52,505 nt of DNA, taken from Sulfurovum sp. GTDB taxonomy: Bacteria; Campylobacterota; Campylobacteria; Campylobacterales; Sulfurovaceae. Under the pieces are notes generated by a model. That model ran no database searches. It was not told the DNA's origin and saw nothing but the letters and a program-made list of their open reading frames with translations. Below are positions 45,749 to 52,505 of the stretch, piece by piece. A program made the position numbers and the translations under genes. The stretch lies in the NCBI GenBank assembly GCA_012329065.1, contig JAAXPZ010000012.1, positions 1 through 52,505 on the forward strand, read 5' to 3'. Each line of letters opens with the position of its first letter. Positions within the stretch are counted from its first letter, which is position 1.

Positions 45749-46633
45749 ATGAAAGTAGCACTTATCCAACAAAAATATCATCATAGTAAAGCTGACACAA
45801 TTGCTGTCACTGTCGAACTTATAGACAAAGCATCAAGCTGTGGGGCAGAGTTAATTGTCTTGCAGGAACTTCATCAAAATGAATACTTCTGCCAAAGTGA
45901 GGACACAAGGTTCTTTGAGTATGCGGTCTCTTTTGAGGATGATATAAAATTTTGGTCAAATATAGCTAAAGTAAATAGCATAGTGTTGGTCACATCTTTG
46001 TTTGAGCAAAGGGCAGCAGGGCTATATCATAACACCGTAGTGGCTTTTGAAAAAGATGGCTCTATTGCAGGCAAGTATCGTAAAATGCATATCCCTGACG
46101 ATCCTGGATTTTATGAAAAGTTTTACTTCACTCCTGGAGATATGGGCTTTGAACCTATCGATACAAGTGTGGGACGATTAGGAGTACTAGTCTGCTGGGA
46201 TCAGTGGTATCCTGAAGCGGCTCGCATTATGGCACTAAAGGGTGCTGAAGTGCTCATCTATCCAACCGCCATAGGGTGGTTTGACGAGGATAACGATGAT
46301 GAGAAAAAACGACAACTTGACAGCTGGGTCACTATACAAAAATCTCATGCTATAGCCAATGGCATTCCAGTACTTAGCTGCAACAGGGTAGGATTTGAGC
46401 CTGATGACTCGGGAGTGATGAAGGGCATTAGATTTTGGGGCAATAGTTTTGTCTGTGGCGCACAAGGAGAGATGATGACGGAAGCTGACAACAAAAATGA
46501 AAACATACTTTATGCTGACATAAATCACAATCGCAGCAAAGAAGTAAGAGATATCTGGCCATTCTTGAGAGATAGGCGAATCGAAGATTACAAATGCCTG
46601 TTGAAAAGATACTGCGATAATAATGTGCAATAA
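45749..46633 (+). CDS. aguB: N-carbamoylputrescine amidase
   Basis: 294 aa nitrilase-superfamily enzyme with the Glu-Lys-Cys triad: E40 (LQELHQNEYF), K112 (YRKMHIPDDP) and C149 (GVLVCWDQWYPEAAR). Converts N-carbamoylputrescine to putrescine, CO2 and ammonia. YFTPGDMGF and IGWFDEDNDDE are group-typical for the AguB type. Functionally paired with aguA, and the CAP gene sits between them on the other strand. The start ATG 45749 lies 76 bp from the CAP gene's start. Confidence 0.93.
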   Translation: MKVALIQQKYHHSKADTIAVTVELIDKASSCGAELIVLQELHQNEYFCQSEDTRFFEYAVSFEDDIKFWSNIAKVNSIVLVTSLFEQRAAGLYHNTVVAFEKDGSIAGKYRKMHIPDDPGFYEKFYFTPGDMGFEPIDTSVGRLGVLVCWDQWYPEAARIMALKGAEVLIYPTAIGWFDEDNDDEKKRQLDSWVTIQKSHAIANGIPVLSCNRVGFEPDDSGVMKGIRFWGNSFVCGAQGEMMTEADNKNENILYADINHNRSKEVRDIWPFLRDRRIEDYKCLLKRYCDNNVQ

Positions 46634-46700
46634 GCAAAATCAACTCATAAACCCAATATAATTTAGGCTAAAAGCAAAACAATACAAACAAAGGAACCTC

Positions 46701-47198
46701 ATGCCACTAGATATCACTCCAGTCAAGAAAGGTGAAGCAATACATTTTCACAATCCCAATAAAAAGTTCTATGAAGCAGTAGGCGGGGAAGAGGGCATAA
46801 AAAAGTTAATGTATAGCTTTTATGATAAGATATATGAAAGTGATATCGCTCACTTCTTTCCACAGGACGAAGATGAGTTTGAAGCTATAAAAGTACAAAA
46901 TACAAAGTTTTTTGTACAGATATGTGGAGGACCCAAAGTTTACGAAAATGAGACTAGAGGTATGGAACTAAATGAGTATATGATTAGGCTACATGATGAC
47001 TTTTCAGTTACAGAAAAATCCCGTGTTGAGTGGCTAGGCACTATGAGGGAGGCCCTTAATGAATTAGAAGAAGTAGAGCAGAGCCTTATAGATGATTTTT
47101 GGGAGTATCTTGATAGCTTCTCTAAACTTACAGTCAATAGCTTTTCAGACGGTAGCACCTATTTTGCTGCTTTCACTCAAGCCAAAGAGGACAGGTAG
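46701..47198 (+). CDS. Truncated haemoglobin
   Basis: 165 aa. FYEAVGGEEGIKKLMYSFYDKIYESDI is the start of the trHb fold, FVQICGGPKVYE the loop region, and MIRLHDDFSVTEKSRVEWLGTMREAL contains the likely proximal His (LHDDF) and the distal helix. The motifs resemble group II/III trHbs of Campylobacterota, which handle oxygen or NO. Extra residues extend the C-terminus. A TATAAT at 46657-46662, 40 bp upstream of the start, could be its -10; AAAGGAACCTC precedes the ATG. Confidence 0.88.
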   Translation: MPLDITPVKKGEAIHFHNPNKKFYEAVGGEEGIKKLMYSFYDKIYESDIAHFFPQDEDEFEAIKVQNTKFFVQICGGPKVYENETRGMELNEYMIRLHDDFSVTEKSRVEWLGTMREALNELEEVEQSLIDDFWEYLDSFSKLTVNSFSDGSTYFAAFTQAKEDR

Positions 47199-47207
47199 TA
47201 CCTTGGC

Positions 47208-47234
47208 AATTTCTAATTTCTAATTTCTAATTTC
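47208..47234. repeat. Tandem 7-bp repeat (AATTTCT) over the Nudix gene stop codon
   Basis: AATTTCT is repeated three times plus a partial fourth copy. On the minus strand the unit reads AGAAATT and supplies the last residues (EIRN) and the TAG stop of the Nudix gene. Because the stop falls within the first two copies, loss or gain of later units leaves the protein unchanged. Confidence 0.7.
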
Positions 47235-47789
47235 ATCAAACCACCACATAAAAGCAAACATCAAACCTGGTGTTTTTGCGATTGACTCATCGTAGATAAA
47301 ATTTTTTGCTTTTGATAGAGGTAGTTCTATCACCTCTATCAGCTCACCCTCTACTCCTCCGCCTGCGGATACTCTCATGGACTCATCCACTTCTGCATAA
47401 TATAATGTCTGTTTGCTCCCTGCAAATCCAACAGATGTATGGAAGGCTGTTATATATTCCAAAGATTCTACAGAAACATTATAACCGCACTCTTCCAAGA
47501 TTTCCTCTCGAGCTATCTGTCCAAGTGTCAATTTTTTGTCAACCAGTCCTGCACATAGCTCAACTGTCATACCGTCTTGATTGCATAGATACACTGCTGG
47601 CCTGAACTGCTTCACAAGCACAAAATTATTATGCTCTTTGTGATATATTAAGATAGCTACACTGTCATGTGCTTTGACAACTTCCCAGTCTTTCTTAATA
47701 CCATTTTGTTCATATTTTGCCAAAGACGCAGTGATATATTTTGTATCCTCTAATGACTCAAGTCTAAAATTTGTTATCTTGTTTTTCAT
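47220..47789 (-). CDS. Nudix hydrolase (ADP-ribose / nucleotide-sugar pyrophosphatase type)
   Basis: 189 aa. The Nudix box is GLVDKKLTLGQIAREEILEECGY (GX5EX7REUXEEXGU, with a two-residue variant). The rest, FVLVKQFRPAVYL and ELIEVIELPLSKAKNFI, matches ADP-ribose or UDP-sugar pyrophosphatases. I start at MKNKITNFRLESL, preceded by AGGAG at 5 nt; an in-frame Met 5 codons earlier has none. It overlaps the 3' end of the peptidase gene by 26 nt. Likely a housekeeping hydrolase; substrate unproven. Confidence 0.85.
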   Translation of the reverse strand: MKNKITNFRLESLEDTKYITASLAKYEQNGIKKDWEVVKAHDSVAILIYHKEHNNFVLVKQFRPAVYLCNQDGMTVELCAGLVDKKLTLGQIAREEILEECGYNVSVESLEYITAFHTSVGFAGSKQTLYYAEVDESMRVSAGGGVEGELIEVIELPLSKAKNFIYDESIAKTPGLMFAFMWWFDEIRN

Positions 47790-49014
47790 GTTGACTCCTG
47801 TCATTTATGCGATCATACAGATTAGTATAAGTTATCCACCTGAAGGCAGTTGCATCTCTACCTATAGATTTTAATAAAAAAATTTTATTCTCTTTTGCTC
47901 CTACAATCTCCACAATCTTATGTTTTGTGATTTTCTTGACCTCAATTCGTTTTTGACTTAGAGCCTTTTTCTGAACATACTGCATAGGATCAACAGCTTT
48001 TGAGTTTTTATAGAGTCCAAAATGCAGATGAGGACCCGTGCTTCTACCAGTATTGCCCACAAACCCTATCATTTCTCCTCTTTTTACATACTTTCCTTTT
48101 TTGGCTGCCAATCTACTCTGATGTGCATATAGTGAGACAAATCCTCCAGAGTGAGCTATTTTTATCACTTTTCCATACCCACTCATCCATCCAGAATATA
48201 TCACTTTGCCAGCATGTGTAGCATATATAGGTGTACCCTTTCTCCCACCAAAATCTACTCCTAAATGAGGTCTATACCTCTTTAAAATAGGGTGCCATCT
48301 TTTGTATGTAAACTTTGAAGTAATACGCATCTTCCGTAGGGGTCTGGCAAATGGCTTGCCATGCTCAGTTTTAATCCTCTTTTTTACTATGTAGGCAATA
48401 TCTTTGTGCGTATCATCATAAAATATACCTCCCTCATCAGCAAAAATAAACTTATTTTTTCCTCTAGTTTGTATCAATGATGCTTTGATGTTAGCCGAAC
48501 CATATGGCTTACCTAGTCTACTTCTTTGAGTGTATAAAAAAGATACTCTATCTCCTTTTTTTAGTGTTCTAAAGTTAACACTTTTACCATAGTATTTTTT
48601 TAGCAGGTAGCCCAATCTTGGATTTCTAGTCCAACGATTTATGTCCTCACTTAGTCCTTTTTCTACCACAAATGTTACACTATCACTAAGGTGTCTACAG
48701 ACAATAGGTATGATATCAAAATGAAATTTTTCGCCATCCATATCTTTAAAAAGATGGATCTGCATCTCTTCACCTACTGGTATTAATGCTTGCAAAAGCT
48801 TTCCATCTTCCCTGAGTTCACGAAACTGTTCTCCTGCCTGTATCTCTGCAAGATATTGAAGATCCTCCGAAGAGATAGTTTTCAACAGAGATAGAGATAT
48901 GCCATTTCTCTGAAGGTAAGCCGAAAAAACCTCACCCTTTTTCCATCTCTCTTGAGTAGTGTGTGCTGAAAAAAGTGTTGCTGTCATCACAAGCAGTACA
49001 AAAATATATCTCAA
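47764..49014 (-). CDS. M23 metallopeptidase, Csd3/HdpA-like cell-shape enzyme
   Basis: 416 aa with signal peptide (MRYIFVLLVMTATLFSAHT), an N-terminal helical/LysM-like region (about 25-200) and a LytM domain: PHLGVDFGG, PIYATHAGKVIYSGWMSGYG, SLYAHQSRL and GRSTGPHLHFGLY supply the zinc His/Asp ligands (HxxxD and HxH). Domain order and length match Csd3/HdpA of Helicobacter, a D,D-endo/carboxypeptidase that sets helical shape. The C-terminal tail (about 370-416) is lysine-rich. Immediately upstream of the Nudix gene. Confidence 0.85.
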   Translation of the reverse strand: MRYIFVLLVMTATLFSAHTTQERWKKGEVFSAYLQRNGISLSLLKTISSEDLQYLAEIQAGEQFRELREDGKLLQALIPVGEEMQIHLFKDMDGEKFHFDIIPIVCRHLSDSVTFVVEKGLSEDINRWTRNPRLGYLLKKYYGKSVNFRTLKKGDRVSFLYTQRSRLGKPYGSANIKASLIQTRGKNKFIFADEGGIFYDDTHKDIAYIVKKRIKTEHGKPFARPLRKMRITSKFTYKRWHPILKRYRPHLGVDFGGRKGTPIYATHAGKVIYSGWMSGYGKVIKIAHSGGFVSLYAHQSRLAAKKGKYVKRGEMIGFVGNTGRSTGPHLHFGLYKNSKAVDPMQYVQKKALSQKRIEVKKITKHKIVEIVGAKENKIFLLKSIGRDATAFRWITYTNLYDRINDRSQHEKQDNKF

Positions 49015-49115
49015 ATAACCATCTCCTTAATTATTGAGAATATTATACTAAACAATCTCATAATTAAGCTTTTAGAAGTATAATCCAAGCAGGCAATATA
49101 AGAGCAGAGGCAATC

Positions 49116-49931
49116 ATGAAGAAAATTCTACGAAATTATTATATTTTTTTGCGGGATTTTTTCAAGGATCTATTTGATGACCAGATTGGTCATTATGCTT
49201 CAAGTCTGAGCTGGAGTACGCTGTTTTCCATCATACCGCTTATGGTCATCATGCTTTGGGTGTTTACCATGCTTCCCATCTTTGATTCGGTTTACAGTAA
49301 AATAGAAAAGCTAATATTCTCCAACCTCATGCCCACAGACTCAAAAGAGGTAATGACTCACATAAATACATTCATCGAAAACTCAGATAAACTCGGACTT
49401 ATTGGTATTGGCTATGTGCTCTTTGCTGTCTTTATGTTTTTCAAAAACTATGACTATATTGTCAACAGCATATTCAATACACCCAGCAGAACACTGTGGA
49501 GTGCAATCAAAACCTATATATTACTTATCCTTGCGATCCCAACCATGCTGGGAGTATCCTTCTATCTCTCAGCATTCATACAAGGATATCTAGATAGCAA
49601 CAGCATCACCAGCACGATACATATCTTTTATTTCTTACCTTTTTTGGTGATATGGGCAATGTTTTATATAGCCTATCAACTCTCTCCAAACAGCAAAGTA
49701 TCTGCACAGGCTGCAAGCATCAGTTCCTTTATTGCTTCACTGATATGGTATCTCTCAAAGAGTGGATTTGTCTTTTATGTCATGCATAACAAAACTTATA
49801 CCAGTATTTATGGGAGTATCGGTACACTTTTGTTCTTTTTCCTATGGATTTATATCTCATGGGCGATTTTCTTGCATGGTCTCAAGTTTTGCGAGTTACT
49901 TGACAAAGGTGAAGAGATAGAGAGCATATAA
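49116..49931 (+). CDS. YihY/BrkB-family inner-membrane protein
   Basis: 271 aa, around six hydrophobic segments. The start HYASSLSWSTLFSIIPLMVIML is the family signature (polar-aromatic lead before helix 1), and YRIAYQLSPNSKVSAQAASISSFI-like and YGSIGTLLFFFLWIYISWAIFLHG the conserved C-terminal part. Formerly annotated as ribonuclease BN, which is a different gene; real role unknown, perhaps transport or envelope. TATAAT at about 49079 could be its -10. Convergent with comEC, 6 bp apart. Confidence 0.8.
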   Translation: MKKILRNYYIFLRDFFKDLFDDQIGHYASSLSWSTLFSIIPLMVIMLWVFTMLPIFDSVYSKIEKLIFSNLMPTDSKEVMTHINTFIENSDKLGLIGIGYVLFAVFMFFKNYDYIVNSIFNTPSRTLWSAIKTYILLILAIPTMLGVSFYLSAFIQGYLDSNSITSTIHIFYFLPFLVIWAMFYIAYQLSPNSKVSAQAASISSFIASLIWYLSKSGFVFYVMHNKTYTSIYGSIGTLLFFFLWIYISWAIFLHGLKFCELLDKGEEIESI

Positions 49932-49937
49932 GGCAAT

Positions 49938-51200
49938 TCATACGAACAGATATACCAAATAAAGCAAAGCCATGCCAAGTAAAATATAAAAAACTTTTTT
50001 GCTCCAAATTGCCAAAATAGATAATCCTACATACAGTATAAATAGACTTAACGGTAAAATATGCTCCTCTGTTTCGCCAGACAACCCAAATAGCCATAAT
50101 AGCCCATTATCCAAGAGGTCACCTATGCCAACGATATGTAAAAGCATCGCCAATGGATAAAATGGTATAAACAATAATGACAACAGGGGTGACAACAGCT
50201 GATACACCGTTGTTACCCCGAAGATGAAATGCACTACTGGAAGCATGAAAATAAAGATGCCAAAAGGAATCAAGAGAGCGGAAATGATCCATCCTTTAAG
50301 CTCTTTGCTGTATTGGAGTATAAGAAAAATATAAAAAACACCAGCTACAGATAGCCAAAAACCCAATGAAACAAGCAGTGATGGAAAAAGAGCCAACAGT
50401 AATAGTGCTATCGTTGTCAAAAATATAAAGCTGAGTAGTTCCATGCCAAGTAAAACAATTATCCATCCCACAAGAACCATAGCATAAGACCTGACAAGAG
50501 ATGGAGGAAAATCTACAAACCAAACATACACACCCAACAACACAATGGTCAAAAACCCCATATCTATCAGCGTAAATCGATAGGGAAAATATCTCTTTTG
50601 GAACGGTTTATACAGAAATAGCAAAATACCATAAATCAAACCCCATAAAATACCCAAATGAAACCCACTCAAAGCAACTAGATGGCTAATGCCCAAGCCA
50701 GCGATCTTTTCTCTAAGCTCTTTTGATAAAGCGCTTGCAAAAAATATAGCGTTATAAAAAGACGCCATCTCAGAGTTAGAATGCTGTACAGACACTCTCT
50801 TTAGAAGCATGTCCTTGGTGCCTGTCTGCGTGCTCTCTATATTTTTAATTTGGCTTTTGACATAAAAATACCCCAAATAATCAATAAACCCGATCCTATC
50901 GGTAGGATATATTTTTAACCTAATATCTTTACCCAATAATGCATCATTGCGATAAGTACTGGTAAAAAATGTTAGGCCATCACTACGCAATTTGAGCACA
51001 GTGTATGTTTTGCCATTTCGGCTCTTTGGGTAGGCATTGAGTACTTTTGCGGTCGTATAGTAGAATGGCTTAGAGACAAACGATTCATAGGATTGATAAG
51101 TATAAAAAAGCCTAAGAGAAATAACGCAAAACATAAATAACACAAAGAGTACAAAATCTTTTTTCTCTAGAAATAGTTTTGGTTTCTCTATGACCAACAC
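49938..51200 (-). CDS. ComEC/Rec2-family DNA-uptake channel protein
   Basis: 420 aa. Competence-domain signature LVALSGFHLGILWGLIYGILLF (about 180), then a membrane bundle with about nine helices; N-terminal OB-like domain (about 55-140). The C-terminal metallo-beta-lactamase domain of long ComEC proteins is missing, which is common in Campylobacterota. Imports single-stranded DNA across the inner membrane. It is immediately downstream of dnaB on the same strand, 15 nt away. Confidence 0.85.
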   Translation of the reverse strand: MLVIEKPKLFLEKKDFVLFVLFMFCVISLRLFYTYQSYESFVSKPFYYTTAKVLNAYPKSRNGKTYTVLKLRSDGLTFFTSTYRNDALLGKDIRLKIYPTDRIGFIDYLGYFYVKSQIKNIESTQTGTKDMLLKRVSVQHSNSEMASFYNAIFFASALSKELREKIAGLGISHLVALSGFHLGILWGLIYGILLFLYKPFQKRYFPYRFTLIDMGFLTIVLLGVYVWFVDFPPSLVRSYAMVLVGWIIVLLGMELLSFIFLTTIALLLLALFPSLLVSLGFWLSVAGVFYIFLILQYSKELKGWIISALLIPFGIFIFMLPVVHFIFGVTTVYQLLSPLLSLLFIPFYPLAMLLHIVGIGDLLDNGLLWLFGLSGETEEHILPLSLFILYVGLSILAIWSKKVFYILLGMALLYLVYLFV

Positions 51201-51215
51201 CTGCCCCCTGTATTA

Positions 51216-52505
51216 TCAAATCGGTGGTAATTCTATGTTGCCCTCTCGCATATCAATATTACTTTCTTCATATATCACCTGAAAGGGAGCGGTACTACCT
51301 TTGTCTGAATCTACAAAACGGGTATATCGCTTCTGAAATATCAGCTCCACTGTGCCAGTAGGACCATTTCTCTGTTTGCCAATGATCAATTCTGTGTCCT
51401 CTTCGGGTTTATTGCGAAACTCACTCTTGTACTCTTTGCCTTCTGATTTAAGTCGCATTTCTCTCTCTTTTTCGATTGCCTCACGATAAACATCATCACG
51501 ATAGACAAAAAGTATGATATCTGCATCCTGCTCAATCGCACCCGACTCCCTAAGATCACTCAGCATCGGTCTTTTGTTATCTCTGCTCTCCACACCTCTG
51601 TTTAGCTGAGAGAGTGCGACTATGGGCATCTCTAGTTCTCTGGCTAACTGCTTCAATCCTCTAGATATCTCGGATATCTCCTGCTGCCTTCCCTCTCTAC
51701 CACCATCACCGCTCATCAATTGTAAATAATCTATAAATGCGATAGTAATCTCAGGATTTTGTGCCTTGAGTTTACGAAGTTTGCTTCGTACATGGTGTAT
51801 GGTCGCATACCCTCCATCATCGACAAAAAGTTTTTGTCTTGAGACTTCAGATACAGCTGAAGAGAGCTGTGACCACTGCTCATCCCGCAAGTCACCTACC
51901 CTCAAAGCTTGCAAAGGTATAGAAGTTTTAGCGGACAAAATTCTAAGCATCAACTGCTCTGCTGGCATCTCAAGCGAGAAAAAAGCTACCCCTTCACCTC
52001 TCTCTATAGCTTTGAGTGTCATATTGAGCACAAGTGCTGTTTTACCCATCGCTGGTCTGGCTGCTATGATTACTAAATCCCCTTTGCCAAAGCCACTGGT
52101 TTTGTCATTGAGGTTACGAAAGCCTGTATCCACACCTATGAGCTTGGAGTTGCCAAGCTCCTTCATGCGGTTAATGTCATCCATCATAGAGAGGGTAATC
52201 CCAGCAGAGTCTCTGAAGTCATTACTCATGCTTTCCTGAGTAATCTCATAAAGCTTTTTCTCTACTAGGTTCATGACATCTGTAGCCTCTAGATCATCTT
52301 CTATGGTGACTTTTTTGATTTCTGTTGCCAAAGTCACCAGTGATCTCTTGTTTGCCTTTGCCTTGATCTCTTCCAGATAGGCTTTGGTGTTGGTAATAGG
52401 ATTTGAAGATAGAATATCGATCATTGCTACTTCATCATATTTGCCAGCAGCATGAAGCTTTTTGCGTAAAAACTCTTCATCTACTGGCTTCTCTTCTATG
52501 AAAAG
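51216..52505 (-). CDS. dnaB: Replicative DNA helicase DnaB, 5' end outside window
   Basis: About 429 residues visible, open to the window edge (27 codons precede the first Met at 52424). RecA-fold helicase: AARPAMGKTALV (Walker A), FIDYLQLM (Walker B), GREGRQQEISEISRGLK, LSQLNRGVESRDNKRPMLSDLRESGAIEQDADII and GPTGTVELIF (arginine finger region). N-terminal collar domain is partly missing. Drives the replisome at the fork. Followed by comEC on the same strand, a known Campylobacterota order. Confidence 0.95.
   Translation of the reverse strand, partial: LFIEEKPVDEEFLRKKLHAAGKYDEVAMIDILSSNPITNTKAYLEEIKAKANKRSLVTLATEIKKVTIEDDLEATDVMNLVEKKLYEITQESMSNDFRDSAGITLSMMDDINRMKELGNSKLIGVDTGFRNLNDKTSGFGKGDLVIIAARPAMGKTALVLNMTLKAIERGEGVAFFSLEMPAEQLMLRILSAKTSIPLQALRVGDLRDEQWSQLSSAVSEVSRQKLFVDDGGYATIHHVRSKLRKLKAQNPEITIAFIDYLQLMSGDGGREGRQQEISEISRGLKQLARELEMPIVALSQLNRGVESRDNKRPMLSDLRESGAIEQDADIILFVYRDDVYREAIEKEREMRLKSEGKEYKSEFRNKPEEDTELIIGKQRNGPTGTVELIFQKRYTRFVDSDKGSTAPFQVIYEESNIDMREGNIELPPI

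Noticed and set aside
47208-47234. Tandem 7-bp repeat at the Nudix gene 3' end as a phase-variable switch
   Set aside because: The stop codon is formed inside the first copies, so gain or loss of later units does not change the protein.

Overview
The window looks like chromosome of a free-living Campylobacterota (epsilonproteobacterium), probably of the Sulfurovum/Sulfurimonas type. The grounds are a tmRNA whose encoded tag reads ANNTDYRPAYAVA (close to Helicobacter/Campylobacter tags), a dnaB-comEC neighbourhood, Csd3-like M23 peptidase, DUF502 and DUF5644-like proteins, an AguA/AguB putrescine route, and low-GC, tightly packed operons with many 1-8 nt overlaps. The genus is inference; no rRNA or tRNA gene is present to settle it.

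Positions 1-6222 are an accessory region in advanced decay. At the left edge is the tail of an unrecognised AT-rich cassette (1-965), then a frameshifted DUF2779 gene (1042-1985). From 2081 to 6245 lies what I read as the remnant of a mobilizable island inserted in the 3' end of ssrA: a 16-bp direct repeat (2081-2096 and 6230-6245) marks its ends; a P4-type integrase next to ssrA carries three separate indels; between them are two tiny membrane proteins, an ssb fragment, an antitoxin-like gene with a deleted zeta-type toxin, traJ- and traK-like mobilization gene remnants, and an IncP-like oriT (hairpin followed by TATCCTG).

Positions 6223-52505 are ordinary core genome. On the minus strand, ssrA (with its own strong promoter) follows a four-gene translationally coupled operon: lgt, a 1147-aa double ATPase of the 2-hydroxyacyl-CoA dehydratase activator family, a dehydratase-like cysteine protein, and a LysE exporter. 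Then come trpA (-), panB-ruvB-AI-2E permease (+), gdhA (-), a three-gene run with a Xer-type recombinase (+), pyrB and a SulP transporter (-), dodecin, and a Pqi-type lipid transport operon with pqiA split into two genes, headed by trmA-truD (-). On the plus strand 29108-34842 is a compact envelope/cofactor operon (glmU, coaBC, uppS, prepilin peptidase, LptF/G-type permease, truA), then dsbD, nadE, a GltD-like oxidoreductase, a DUF502 protein, a short cytochrome c and an HdrB-like protein. The rest holds alr, agmatine deiminase and N-carbamoylputrescine amidase flanking a CAP-domain lipoprotein with a 9-bp tandem repeat, a truncated haemoglobin, a Nudix hydrolase, a Csd3-like peptidase, a YihY-type membrane protein, comEC and the 3' part of dnaB (cut by the window end).

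The most interesting parts are the ssrA-borne island fossil with its oriT, and the lgt-linked activase/dehydratase-like pair, which keeps both pairs of putative cluster cysteines but has no recognisable substrate pathway next to it.
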